A stretch of DNA of 51,416 bases from Bacteroidetes bacterium UBA5697. Its GTDB lineage: Bacteria > Bacteroidota > Bacteroidia > B-17B0 > Aurantibacillaceae. Below the pieces are notes generated by a model. That model saw nothing but the letters and a program-made list of their open reading frames with translations. It made no database searches and was not told the origin of the DNA. The translations under genes were made by a program, and so were the position numbers. Location of the stretch: contig DIHL01000070.1 of the NCBI GenBank assembly GCA_002420145.1, positions 1 through 51,416 of the forward strand, written 5' to 3'. Shown here one piece after another: positions 6,763-15,405 of the stretch (within the stretch, counting starts at the first letter, position 1; every line of letters begins with the position of its first letter).

Positions 6763-9498
6763 TTAATTCTTAATGAACTTGTAGGATTTTTTAAAGTCTT
6801 TTTGCTCGATGTACAGTATGTATAACCCTTGTGTTAGATTTTTAATTTCTAACTTTTTATTGATATAAATATTGTTAGGTATTTCATTCTCAACATAAAC
6901 TACTTTTCCTGATACATCGTATATCACAAATTTGATAATAGACTCTGAAAATGATTGATAGGATACAGTTAAATTACCATCTGTTGGATTAGGATATATT
7001 TGTATTACTTGGTTTGTTGTTATGTTGTTTATTCCAGTACATACCGAAACACTTTGAGTAATAGAAGAAGAGTTTAAGCAACCATTGATGTCTTCGCCAA
7101 TTACAGTATATGTTGTTGTAACAGATGGTGTAACAACATAGTTAGCATTAGTTGCGCCAGAAGTCCATGTATAATTTGTAGCACCCATAGCTGTTAAAGT
7201 CGCAGATTGTCCCGTACATAAAGTAGAGTAGTTGCTTACTGTTGTAATAGTTGGTAATGCATTTACTGTTATTGTTTTTATAGCGGAGTTTTCACAACCA
7301 TTCACATCTGTACCGATAACCGTATATGTGTTGGTTGCATTTGGTGTAAATGCTACTCCATCTGTTACTCCATTAGTCCAAGTGTAAGACACAGCTCCAC
7401 TTCCACTTAAGGTTGTTGAGTTCCCATTACAAATTATTGAGTTAGATGAGTTGGTTGTAATGTTTGGTAAAGCATTTACAGTAATTGTTTTTGCAGCTGA
7501 ATTTGAGCATCCATTTGAGTTTACTCCAATTACCGAATAGGTTGAAGTGACAGATGGAGTTACTATATAAATAGAACTTGACGGACCTGATGTCCATGTA
7601 TAATTGGTTGCTCCTGATGATGTCAGTGTTACTGATTGTCCTGAACATAAGGTAGTAGTATTAGAACCAATAATAACATTAGGTAGTGGATTTACAGTGA
7701 CTGTTTTAGTCGCACTATTTATACATCCATTTGCATCAGTACCAGAAACAGTGTAAGTTGTTGTAGTTGAAGGAGAGAAAACTACTCCATTAGTCACTCC
7801 ATTGGTCCAAGTATAAGTTGTTGCACCAGCACCATTAAGTGTTGTTGAATTTCCATTACATATTACAGAATTAGTAACTGATGCTGTAACGTTAGGTAAG
7901 TTATTTACGGTTATTGTTTTGGTGGCGCTGTTTTTACATCCATTTACATCAGTTCCAGTTACCGTATAAGTTGTTGTAGTTGAAGGAGAAAAAGCTACTC
8001 CGTTAGTCACTCCATTTGTCCAAGTATAAGTTGTTGCGCCTGCACCACTAAGTGTTGTTGTGCTTCCATTACAGATTACCGAATTACTAGCTACTGCTGT
8101 AACAGTAGGTAGATTATTGACGGTTATTGTTTTAACTGTATTATTTGTGCAGCCATTTGCATTAGAACCTGTTACTGTATAGCTTGTGGTAACGGTTGGT
8201 GTTACTGCATAAATAGAAGTTGTGGGTCCTGAGGTCCAAGTATAACTAGTAGCACCACTTGCTGTTAATGTAGCGGTATTACCTTTACATAATAATGAAG
8301 AGGAGGCTGTAGCTGTAATAGTTGGATTTGAATTAACGGTAATACTAGTTGTTGCAGTTTTTGTACAGCCTACACTATTTGTTGCAGTTACACTATATGT
8401 TTGAGAGATGGTTGGCGTAAATGCCACACCATTGGTTATGCCATTAGTCCATGTGTAACTTGTAGCTCCGTTAGCAGTTAGTGTTATGGTATTTCCATTA
8501 CAAACACTTCCCGCTCCTGTAATGGAGATATTAAAGGGTGATGCAATTGTTCCTGTTATTTTTTTTCCTGCAATTAATGAAGAATTACTTTGGATTGAAT
8601 CCATAAAGCGTTGTCCTGCCGAACAATCATTTTTTAGTTGATTGTCTAAAAAGTTTTGTAAATAATTCATATATCTTGGAAATGCTAATGAGTTACTCAC
8701 TTGATTTCCACATCCTGAAGATCCTTGACCAAAAGTACAATTGGTACTATTTCCATTCCCAAAATCACAATGTGTCAATTGCTTTAAAATCACATGAAAT
8801 TTTTTTGTTGATGCTAAAGCTGCATAGTGACTGTTTTGAACTGTGGTATCTGCCACACAATCTCTTGCGCCTGAAATAACAAGTGAAGGAACTGTTATTA
8901 AGGATGCAGATGAAATAGAAGATGGATTAGTTGTTGCTGCGGCAAAATTAAAAAGACAAGTAATGGAACTGTTGCTCGCTGCTCCTAAATAGGAACTACC
9001 AGCGCCCATCGAATGACCGCCGATTGCAGATTTTTGTAAAACCTTACCGTTAAATGTAGCTAGTGCTGTTGGTGTTGAAATTGTGTTTAAGTTCATTCCT
9101 GCATTAGCTAGGTATTTTAAATCAGAGCCAAATTCGGCATGTGCAGGAGAAAAACTACCTTCTGTTCTGGGAAGTAAAACAATATATCCTTTAGAAGCAA
9201 GTTGATTATAAATATTGTCATAATTATCGTAGGTCATCACAAAGCCATGTCCAAAAACAACAACTGGAAATTGGCCGTTGGCTACTGATGTATTATTGCC
9301 TGCTGTAGTAGCTGGGTAATATACTTCGGTTCCAATATCTCTTCCACTTACTGTGCTTGTAGTTATTCCACCAGATATAGAATAACCGCCTGTTCTAGAA
9401 ACATCTTTAAAATTTATACTCATGTGCCCAACCGGAAATGTTTGTGCTTGACTTATAAAGGAAAAGCAGGAAGCGATGATTAGTATTATTTTTTTCAT
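6763..9498 (-). CDS. Secreted alpha/beta hydrolase with seven Ig-like repeats and T9SS type A sorting domain
   Basis: 911-residue paralogue of the preceding hydrolase. Signal peptide 1-18. Hydrolase domain about 20-325, with FGHGF (82-86), nucleophile S163 in GGHSMGAG, acid D213 in SGARDCVAD and H243 in LTHCDFGNG. Residues about 327-815 hold seven repeats of about 70 residues, each with C-x-G, a TYTWT core and a late NGC. They occur in two flavours: TWTNGVTNGVAF (repeats 1, 3, 4, 6) and TWTSG...IY/NYVVTP (2, 5, 7). A type A sorting domain (IYPNPTDGNL, FVIYDVSGKVVYVENE) ends the protein. The repeats probably act as a stalk or as binding modules that hold the enzyme at the surface; this is inference. 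Start chosen by the match to the paralogue's N-terminus. Confidence 0.9.
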   Translation of the reverse strand: MKKIILIIASCFSFISQAQTFPVGHMSINFKDVSRTGGYSISGGITTSTVSGRDIGTEVYYPATTAGNNTSVANGQFPVVVFGHGFVMTYDNYDNIYNQLASKGYIVLLPRTEGSFSPAHAEFGSDLKYLANAGMNLNTISTPTALATFNGKVLQKSAIGGHSMGAGSSYLGAASNSSITCLFNFAAATTNPSSISSASLITVPSLVISGARDCVADTTVQNSHYAALASTKKFHVILKQLTHCDFGNGNSTNCTFGQGSSGCGNQVSNSLAFPRYMNYLQNFLDNQLKNDCSAGQRFMDSIQSNSSLIAGKKITGTIASPFNISITGAGSVCNGNTITLTANGATSYTWTNGITNGVAFTPTISQTYSVTATNSVGCTKTATTSITVNSNPTITATASSSLLCKGNTATLTASGATSYTWTSGPTTSIYAVTPTVTTSYTVTGSNANGCTNNTVKTITVNNLPTVTAVASNSVICNGSTTTLSGAGATTYTWTNGVTNGVAFSPSTTTTYTVTGTDVNGCKNSATKTITVNNLPNVTASVTNSVICNGNSTTLNGAGATTYTWTNGVTNGVVFSPSTTTTYTVSGTDANGCINSATKTVTVNPLPNVIIGSNTTTLCSGQSVTLTSSGATNYTWTSGPSSSIYIVTPSVTSTYSVIGVNSNGCSNSAAKTITVNALPNITTNSSNSIICNGNSTTLSGSGAVSYTWTNGVTDGVAFTPNATNTYTVIGTDVNGCENSAIKTITVNALPTITTVSNYSTLCTGQSATLTAMGATNYTWTSGATNANYVVTPSVTTTYTVIGEDINGCLNSSSITQSVSVCTGINNITTNQVIQIYPNPTDGNLTVSYQSFSESIIKFVIYDVSGKVVYVENEIPNNIYINKKLEIKNLTQGLYILYIEQKDFKKSYKFIKN
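7045..8525 (-). repeat. Array of seven Ig-like coding repeats
   Basis: About 210-base coding units inside the 911-residue hydrolase gene, order A-B-A-A-B-A-B by their TWTNGVT or TWTSG core. Third and fourth units are the closest pair (both VICNG...GAGATTYTWTNGVT). The seven Cys pairs are conserved. Confidence 0.8.
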
Positions 9499-9599
9499 GT
9501 TTTGATATGTTTGATTTTGCGCTAAGTAATAGATATAAAATTGGAAAATAAATTCTATAAATTTTTTTTTATCAGATAAGCAATATCGCGCAACAACAA

Positions 9600-9629
9600 A
9601 AAAGCCTAGTCGATATCGACTAGGCTTTT
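9600..9629. terminator. Palindromic terminator downstream of the coiled-coil lipoprotein gene
   Basis: A perfect 30-base palindrome centred on GATATC with GCCTAGTC/GACTAGGC arms and A/T flanks. It lies 29 bases past the stop of the minus-strand lipoprotein gene, and the T-run follows the stem on that strand. Confidence 0.85.
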
Positions 9630-9657
9630 CAAAGCTTTCTGAATTATTTTTGAATTT

Positions 9658-10518
9658 TTATTCAGTAATAATTACTAAATATTTTGAACTAGACCAGAAA
9701 TCTTCTGCGTTTAAAATTTCAATTTTCTCAACCGTTTTTTCTCCAACTAATTTATAAGAACTTGAAGGATGAGTTGTAATGATTTTTGCTTTCTTAGCAC
9801 CAATATTAATTGATGAAGTTTTAGAAACATCCACCTTAGTGAAATATTCTTTGTTGAAATCAGCTTTTAATTTAGTTGATTTACCCATTCCAATAAATCC
9901 ACCTTCTTTAGTAATCACATTTTTTTCTTTTAATTCTTTAGATGTTCCAAAAGCATAAAATGCAGTATTTATTTTTTCTGTTTTAGCAGCACTTTCTTGT
10001 TCAACAGATTCTAAATTCATGACGATATTGCTTAATTCAATATTTTTAGATTCTAATTGAGATTTTAATTCAGAAATCTCTCCATCTTTTGCATCAACCT
10101 GTGCTTGCAATGTAGCAATCATTTGCTCTAAACCAGCAATTTTTGAATTGGCATTTTTTAATTTCTTGCTTAAAGAACCAATACGGTTTTTATTTTTTGC
10201 TAATAAATCGTAAATAGCCTGAATATCTTCTTTAATAGTCTCTTCTTTACTTTTTACATCTCCACTTTGAGAACTAGCAGTAACAATTTTTTCTTTTTCT
10301 TTAATAGCATTTAAGTTTTCTTGAATTTCATTAAATGAGCTTACAAACTCCTGAAGAGCAGCTTCTTTTTCAGATAATTGACCATTTAATTCTCCATTAA
10401 CTCCAGATAAACTATCTGCTAATGGATTTGCTTCTTTCTCACCGCTTCCGCATGAAATGGTAAATAAACTAGATGCAGATATAACTGCGGCAACTAAAAA
10501 TAATTTTATTGTTTTCAT
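9658..10518 (-). CDS. Coiled-coil lipoprotein of unknown function
   Basis: 286-residue predicted lipoprotein. The lipobox FTISC places the lipidated Cys at residue 23, followed by GSGEKEANP. Residues about 35-185 are rich in E, K, L and Q with heptad-like spacing (KLKNANSKIAGLEQMIATLQ), so a long coiled coil is likely. The C-terminal 100 residues look globular and beta-rich (KLKADFNKEYFTKVDVSKTS). The frame extends nine codons further upstream to 10545. The start at 10518 is preferred because MKTIKLFLVAAV opens a normal signal peptide and the -7 box at 10543-10550 would lie inside the longer version. I do not recognise a function; attachment to the outer membrane or periplasmic side is likely. 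Confidence 0.8.
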   Translation of the reverse strand: MKTIKLFLVAAVISASSLFTISCGSGEKEANPLADSLSGVNGELNGQLSEKEAALQEFVSSFNEIQENLNAIKEKEKIVTASSQSGDVKSKEETIKEDIQAIYDLLAKNKNRIGSLSKKLKNANSKIAGLEQMIATLQAQVDAKDGEISELKSQLESKNIELSNIVMNLESVEQESAAKTEKINTAFYAFGTSKELKEKNVITKEGGFIGMGKSTKLKADFNKEYFTKVDVSKTSSINIGAKKAKIITTHPSSSYKLVGEKTVEKIEILNAEDFWSSSKYLVIITE

Positions 10519-10542
10519 TAGTATAATATAAATTTTGATTTG

Positions 10543-10550
10543 CAAATGTA
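10543..10550 (-). promoter_or_regulatory. -7 promoter box of the coiled-coil lipoprotein gene
   Basis: TACATTTG on the minus strand, an exact TAnnTTTG match, 24 bases before the chosen ATG at 10518. It decides the start of that gene. Confidence 0.6.
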
Positions 10551-10618
10551 TGCATTAATCCATTAGAGTCATTTAAGTAACCCATAAATTCACATTTTTT
10601 TGTTTTTTTTGTTTTAAG

Positions 10619-10626
10619 TACATTTG
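10619..10626 (+). promoter_or_regulatory. -7 promoter box of the DUF5819-like/HTTM-like pair
   Basis: TACATTTG exact match, 25 bases before the ATG at 10652. T-rich sequence containing TTTG lies about 20 bases upstream, where a -33 element is expected. Confidence 0.6.
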
Positions 10627-10651
10627 TCAGTGCATTTACTAGTTATTAATC

Positions 10652-11194
10652 ATGAATCAAGCCTTTAAACGAATATTTCTTCTTGTTTTAGGGCTAATAG
10701 TAAGCATTCATTTTTTGTTAATTTCCGTGTACTGTTTACCAATAAACAACAAAGACAGCAAACTTAAAATGATTAGTTATGCTTATGTCTACCCTTTATT
10801 TCATCAAAATTGGTGTTTGTTTGTCCCTGCCCCAAGTGCTAAAAATAGCATATTTGTGAGGTATCAAACAAAAACTGGGTATACAGATTGGCAGGATATC
10901 TTATCAAATGAAATTGAAATTCATAAAAAAAACAGAGTTGTTGGGCGAGAATCAATTTATTTGTTGTTATCCAACTCCCTTATTTATGAATTTATGGCTT
11001 TAAGTGGAGTTAATTCCCGTACTTACACAGAAATGCCTAAAAATAAAAATTTTGCAGTGTTGCATTTTGAAATCAGTCAATATTTAAAATCTAACTTTGA
11101 TATAAAAGCAGGAACTCCTTGTGAATACCTATTAGTTTCATCTAATACAAAAAGTACTGATGCGTATTATTTTAAATCCTTGCTTGTAAATTAA
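10652..11194 (+). CDS. DUF5819-like single-pass membrane protein
   Basis: 180-residue protein with one N-terminal membrane helix (about residues 8-30) and a soluble remainder. The segment YAYVYPLFHQNWCLFVPAP (about 44-62) recalls the conserved core of DUF5819-type proteins, which are usually encoded beside HTTM membrane proteins. That is the arrangement here. No catalytic motif is visible. It is followed after two bases by the HTTM-like gene, so the two are co-translated partners. The family name rests on my memory of that motif and the neighbour, so treat it as tentative. Confidence 0.6.
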   Translation: MNQAFKRIFLLVLGLIVSIHFLLISVYCLPINNKDSKLKMISYAYVYPLFHQNWCLFVPAPSAKNSIFVRYQTKTGYTDWQDILSNEIEIHKKNRVVGRESIYLLLSNSLIYEFMALSGVNSRTYTEMPKNKNFAVLHFEISQYLKSNFDIKAGTPCEYLLVSSNTKSTDAYYFKSLLVN

Positions 11195-11196
11195 TT

Positions 11197-12057
11197 TTGA
11201 GTAAAATAACGACATATTTTTTTAATACTCAAAATCAACCTAAAGAAATAGGATGGTTTAGAAATGCCTTGTATTTGTTTTTGTTGTACAAAGTATTCTT
11301 GTACATAGCTCAATTTAACGCCTTGTTTTCTGATAATAGATTGGTGTATCATTCCGTGAAACAAGTTAATGTTATTGTTGATTCAAGTTTTTTCTTAAAT
11401 AACCACTATTCAATTTCATTAGCAATTATATTTATAGTAGCTGTAGCAATTTTATCTTTAGTTGGATTATTTAAAAAATCAAATTATATCACTAACGCGC
11501 TTTTGTGGTTTGCAATTATTAATCTTTCTAATTTTTTGTATCCAGTGAATACTGGAGGCGATTATTTGTTGAATCAATTATTATTATTTAATTGTTTTTT
11601 ATTGCCCATGGCATCTAATAATTTAACAATTAATGATCTCAAGACTGTTTTACATAACACCTCTTTATTAGCTTTAAAAATACAAATATGCTTGGCGTAC
11701 TTTATAGCTGCTTATTACAAGATAACTGATAGTTCATGGATTGAAGGAATTGCAGTGTATCAAACGTTTCAAGTTCCTGAGTTTTCTAATTCTCTTTTCC
11801 AGTTTATACCTTATAGTATATGTATGTTTCTAACATATTTTACGATGATTTATCAGTTGTCATTTCCATTTTTGGTTTGGTTTCGCTCTTTTAAAATCTA
11901 TTTATTTTCGTTTGGAATCCTTCAACATTTATTTATTGGGTTTGGAATGGGATTAGTAAGTTTTGGATTGGTAATGATAATTTGTTATATCTTGTTTTTA
12001 AAGTACGACGTTTCTCCCACAGATTTTGCAGATAGGCGCAGAGATCAGGAAAAATAA
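11197..12057 (+). CDS. HTTM-like multi-pass membrane protein
   Basis: 286-residue integral membrane protein with about six or seven hydrophobic segments. The stretch QICLAYFIAAYYKITDSSWI, followed by EGIAVYQTF (about residues 160-190), resembles the HTTM domain related to vitamin K-dependent gamma-carboxylase. Activity is unproven. The start is a TTG two bases after the previous stop; no ATG occurs nearby in frame, so TTG initiation is likely. The last 14 codons (SPTDFADRRRDQEK) lie within a palindromic repeat, so the native C-terminus may have been replaced. Confidence 0.65.
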   Translation: MSKITTYFFNTQNQPKEIGWFRNALYLFLLYKVFLYIAQFNALFSDNRLVYHSVKQVNVIVDSSFFLNNHYSISLAIIFIVAVAILSLVGLFKKSNYITNALLWFAIINLSNFLYPVNTGGDYLLNQLLLFNCFLLPMASNNLTINDLKTVLHNTSLLALKIQICLAYFIAAYYKITDSSWIEGIAVYQTFQVPEFSNSLFQFIPYSICMFLTYFTMIYQLSFPFLVWFRSFKIYLFSFGILQHLFIGFGMGLVSFGLVMIICYILFLKYDVSPTDFADRRRDQEK

Positions 12058-12084
12058 ATCTGCAAAATCCGCGTAATCTGTGGG
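12016..12084. repeat. Inverted repeat overlapping the 3' end of the HTTM-like gene
   Basis: CCCACAGATT (12016-12025) pairs with AATCTGTGGG (12075-12084), and GATTTTGCAGAT (12022-12033) pairs with ATCTGCAAAATC (12058-12069). The arms form an imperfect hairpin that contains the stop codon of the upstream gene. CACAGATT...GCGCAGA units of this kind occur as dispersed elements in many environmental bacteria; dispersal here cannot be tested from one window. Confidence 0.75.
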
Positions 12085-12165
12085 CTAATTATTTGCCACC
12101 AACTCTTTATTAACTTTTATGCCCTATATGGTTGATGTTCTCATAAATTTAAATAATTTCGCGTT

Positions 12166-13258
12166 ATGTTTACAACCGATCAACTAAAGGACCTTCACGA
12201 ACGACATATCGCTCTGAAGGGGTTTCTTTGACTATGATAAGAAAAGTCACGAGCTAAGAGAACTCGAAGAAAAAACTCTTGATCCTAATTTCTGGACAGA
12301 TTCAAAAAAAGCCGAAGCCGTTTTAAAAGAAGTCAAATCACGTAAGTCGTGGGTGTCTTCGTATGACAAACTCACGGCTGCTATTGATGATTTAGATACC
12401 ATGTATGAATTTTATAAAAGTGGAGATGCCTCTGAAGCGGATGCTGAAGAATTGTATCAAGCTGCTTTAAAAATTTTGGATGATGTGGAATTTAAAAATA
12501 TGTTGAACTCGCCAGATGATGCCTTGAGTTGTGTCTTACAAATTAATGCAGGAGCAGGCGGAACAGAAAGTTGCGATTGGGCTAGTATGCTCGAACGTAT
12601 GTATATGATGTGGGCGGAAAAGCAAGGTTTTAAGTTGACAGAATTGGATAGGCAAGATGGTGATGTAGCAGGTATTAAATCTGTATCCATACAAATTGAT
12701 GGCGATTACGCTTATGGTAATTTAAAAGGAGAAAACGGTGTGCATCGTTTGGTGCGTATTAGTCCCTTTGATAGTAATGCGAAACGCCACACATCTTTTG
12801 CTTCTGTTTATGTGTATCCTGTAGTTGATGATACCATTGAGATTAATATTCATCCTAATGATATTGAAATGAGTACTTCTAGAAGTGGTGGTGCTGGCGG
12901 ACAAAACGTTAATAAAGTAGAATCTAAAGTTCAATTAACCCATAAACCTACTGGCATTGTGGTAGTATGTCAGGTAGAACGTTCTCAATTAGGAAATCGT
13001 GAAAAAGCCATGCAAATGTTACGATCTCAATTATATGAATTAGAGATGCGTAAACGTAACGAAGCTAGAGATGCTGTTGAAGATGGTAAAATGAAAATAG
13101 AGTGGGGTAGTCAAATAAGAAGTTATGTGCTGCATCCTTATAAAATGGTGAATGATCACAGAACAGAATTAAAAATTACAGATGCAGAAAGTGTCTTAAA
13201 TGGTAATATCGATGAGTTATTAAAAACCTTTTTAATGAGTCAAGGTAAACGCAAATAA
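12166..13258 (+). CDS. prfB: Peptide chain release factor 2, with programmed +1 frameshift
   Basis: RF2 recognises UGA and UAA stop codons and triggers peptide release on the ribosome. Translation starts at ATG 12166 (MFTTDQLKDLHERHIALKGFL), meets TGA at 12229-12231 and continues after a +1 slip as DYDKKSHELRELEEKTLDPN, giving 363 residues. The downstream part carries the SPF stop-recognition tripeptide (VRISPFDSN) and the GGQ peptidyl-hydrolysis motif (SGGAGGQNVNK). Without the frameshift the product would stop at 21 residues. This autoregulates RF2: low RF2 slows termination at UGA and favours slippage. A start at the later ATG-less frame (12353) would remove the N-terminal helical domain, so it is wrong. 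A TAATTTCG sequence just upstream may be a weak -7 box. Confidence 0.96.
12217..12232 (+). other. prfB programmed +1 frameshift site
   Basis: AAGGGG (SD-like), TTT, then the slip codon CTT followed by TGA C. The spacing of three bases between SD-like element and CTT equals that of the E. coli prfB site. Slippage from CTT to TTT brings GAC (Asp) into the A site. Confidence 0.95.
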
Positions 13259-13268
13259 CATTTAAAAA

Positions 13269-13408
13269 TTTAACCACATAGATACATAGGAAAAGTAGTT
13301 AGGGATAGAAAACATGTTTTTTAATATAGTGCTCTATGTAAGAAGCGAAGCTTCTCTATCTTAAACTATTTCTACTATTTCTATAAACTATGTATCTATG
13401 TGGTTAAA
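13269..13408. repeat. 140-base inverted-repeat element
   Basis: Terminal arms of 21 bases at 13269-13289 and 13388-13408 are perfect inverted copies (core ACCACATAGATACATAG). The interior pairs imperfectly and includes AGAAGCGAAGCTTCT. It has no coding capacity. It resembles REP or MITE-like elements and lies between prfB and the ArsC-like gene, reaching to within 16 bases of the latter's ATG. Confidence 0.8.
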
Positions 13409-13423
13409 AAAAGAACAACAATC

Positions 13424-13783
13424 ATGAAAAAAGTACAAATATTACATAATCCACGCTGTGGAAAGAGCCGCGAAGCTTTAAAAATGCTTCAAGATGAAGG
13501 ATGCGACATTGAAATCATTGAATATTTAAAAGAAACTCCAACCAAAAAGGAGTTAAAAAATATTTTAGACAAATTAGGATTAAAAGCTATTGATATTGTT
13601 CGAAAAAAAGAGCCTGTTTTTCTTGAAAAATTTAAGAATAAAACCTTTACCAACGAGGAATGGATTCAATTGCTAATTGAAAACCCCATATTAATTGAGC
13701 GTCCAATTGTAATAGATGGTTATAAAGCCGTTATTGGAAGACCTCCTGAGTTGGTAATTGATTTAGTTAACAGAAAAAAATAA
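13424..13783 (+). CDS. ArsC/Spx family reductase (arsenate reductase-like)
   Basis: 119-residue thioredoxin-fold protein of the ArsC/Spx superfamily. The catalytic Cys is in HNPRCGKSREAL at residue 10. VRKKEPVF and IERPIVIDGYKAVIGRPPE supply the arginines expected around the oxyanion site. Family members reduce arsenate with glutaredoxin, or have other thiol roles when no ars genes are near, as here. The frame continues upstream to a GTG at 13400, but that lies in the inverted repeat; ATG 13424 opens the fold correctly. Arsenate as substrate is not shown by the context. Confidence 0.85.
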   Translation: MKKVQILHNPRCGKSREALKMLQDEGCDIEIIEYLKETPTKKELKNILDKLGLKAIDIVRKKEPVFLEKFKNKTFTNEEWIQLLIENPILIERPIVIDGYKAVIGRPPELVIDLVNRKK

Positions 13784-13830
13784 ATTGTGAATAAATCCCT
13801 CATTTTATTCGACTAAAATGCACTTTTTAC

Positions 13831-13861
13831 TTTGCATTTTTAACTTTAAACCCTACATTTG
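13831..13861 (+). promoter_or_regulatory. atpD promoter
   Basis: TTTG at 13831-13834, a 19-base spacer and TACATTTG at 13854-13861 match the full Bacteroidota promoter pattern. The predicted transcription start leaves a leader of about 23 bases before ATG 13889. Confidence 0.75.
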
Positions 13862-13888
13862 CACCCGAATTTAAAAAATACACATAAC

Positions 13889-15394
13889 ATGTCTAACCAA
13901 GTTGGTAAAATTGCTCAAGTTATTGGTCCCGTAGTGGACGTTAGTTTTGATTTAAATGGTGGGAAACTACCTAGTATTTTAGATGCTTTGGAGATTGTTC
14001 GCGCAGGCGGAACTCCATTAATTCTTGAAGTACAAAAACATATAGGTGAAGATATGGTTCGTACCATTGCCATGGATAGTACTGACGGTTTATGCCGTGG
14101 TATGGAAGTGAAAATGACTGGTGCGGCTATTAAAATGCCAATTGGTGATAAAGTAAAAGGACGTTTATTTAACGTAGTTGGTGATGCTATTGATGGTATC
14201 AACACTATGAAGAAAGACGATGGTGTATCTATTCACCGCCCTGCTCCTCGTTTCGAGGACTTATCTACTTCATCAGAAGTATTATTTACAGGTATCAAAG
14301 TAATCGACTTAATTGAGCCATACTCAAAAGGTGGTAAAATTGGTTTGTTTGGTGGTGCAGGTGTAGGTAAAACAGTATTAATCATGGAGTTGGTAAACAA
14401 CATCGCTAAAGCTTATGCTGGTTTATCAGTATTCGCAGGTGTAGGTGAGCGTACTCGTGAAGGAAATGACTTATTACGTGAGTTTATCGAATCAGACGTT
14501 ATTAAATACGGAGATGCGTTTAAACATGATATGGAAAAAGGTGGCTGGGATTTATCTAAAGTAGATTTAAAAGCTTTAGAAGATTCAAAAGCAACATTGG
14601 TTTTCGGACAAATGAATGAGCCTCCTGGAGCACGTGCTCGTGTTGCCTTATCAGGATTAACGATGGCAGAATATTTCCGTGATGGAGATGGTACTGGTCC
14701 AGGTCGTGATATCTTATTCTTCGTTGATAATATCTTCCGTTTTACTCAAGCTGGTGCTGAGGTATCTGCCTTATTAGGTCGTATGCCATCTGCGGTAGGT
14801 TACCAACCAACTTTAGCTTCAGAAATGGGAGCGATGCAAGAGCGTATTACTTCAACTAAAAAAGGTTCTATTACTTCAGTTCAAGCGGTATACGTACCAG
14901 CAGATGATTTAACCGATCCAGCTCCAGCAACAACATTTGCTCACTTAGATGCTACTACTGTATTAAGTCGTAAAATTGCTGAGTTAGGTATTTATCCAGC
15001 GGTAGATCCATTAGATTCTACATCTCGTATCTTAACTCCTGCAGTTATTGGTGATGCTCACTACAACTGTGCTCAAAGAGTTAAATTAACGTTACAACGT
15101 TACAAAGAATTACAAGATATCATTGCCATCTTAGGTATGGATGAGTTAAGTGAGGAAGATAAATTAACAGTTCACCGCGCACGTCGTGTACAACGTTTCT
15201 TATCTCAGCCTTTCCACGTAGCTGAGCAATTTACAGGTTTAAAAGGTGTGTTAGTTCCAATTGAAGATACTATCAAAGGATTTAACATGATTTTAGATGG
15301 TAAAGTGGATGAGTATCCTGAAGCAGCTTTCAACTTAGTAGGTTCTATTGAAGAAGCTATCGAAAAAGGTAAGAAAATTTTAGCTGACGCTTAA
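13889..15394 (+). CDS. atpD: F1F0 ATP synthase subunit beta
   Basis: 501-residue catalytic beta subunit of the F1 head, which makes ATP on the cytoplasmic face of the inner membrane. Walker A GGAGVGKT is at residues 155-162; VFAGVGERTREGNDL, ALSGLTMAEYFRD and DNIFRFTQAG are diagnostic. The open frame reaches a TTG at 13859, but this lies within the -7 box, so ATG 13889 (MSNQVGKIAQVIG) is the start. Codon choice differs from neighbouring genes (many CGT, GGT and TTA), as expected for high expression. atpC follows after 11 bases. The other ATP synthase genes are not here, the usual Bacteroidota split. Confidence 0.98.
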   Translation: MSNQVGKIAQVIGPVVDVSFDLNGGKLPSILDALEIVRAGGTPLILEVQKHIGEDMVRTIAMDSTDGLCRGMEVKMTGAAIKMPIGDKVKGRLFNVVGDAIDGINTMKKDDGVSIHRPAPRFEDLSTSSEVLFTGIKVIDLIEPYSKGGKIGLFGGAGVGKTVLIMELVNNIAKAYAGLSVFAGVGERTREGNDLLREFIESDVIKYGDAFKHDMEKGGWDLSKVDLKALEDSKATLVFGQMNEPPGARARVALSGLTMAEYFRDGDGTGPGRDILFFVDNIFRFTQAGAEVSALLGRMPSAVGYQPTLASEMGAMQERITSTKKGSITSVQAVYVPADDLTDPAPATTFAHLDATTVLSRKIAELGIYPAVDPLDSTSRILTPAVIGDAHYNCAQRVKLTLQRYKELQDIIAILGMDELSEEDKLTVHRARRVQRFLSQPFHVAEQFTGLKGVLVPIEDTIKGFNMILDGKVDEYPEAAFNLVGSIEEAIEKGKKILADA

Positions 15395-15405
15395 TATTTA
15401 TAAAA

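Noticed and set aside
10519..10545. Longer N-terminus of the coiled-coil lipoprotein
   Set aside because: It overlaps the promoter and would spoil the lipoprotein signal peptide.
12353..13258. prfB taken as starting at 12353
   Set aside because: This would drop the N-terminal domain; the true start is ATG 12166 with a +1 frameshift at 12226-12231.
13400..13423. GTG start for the ArsC-like gene
   Set aside because: It lies in the inverted repeat; ATG 13424 starts the fold.
13859..13888. TTG start for atpD at 13859
   Set aside because: It lies within the -7 box TACATTTG; ATG 13889 gives the normal N-terminus.
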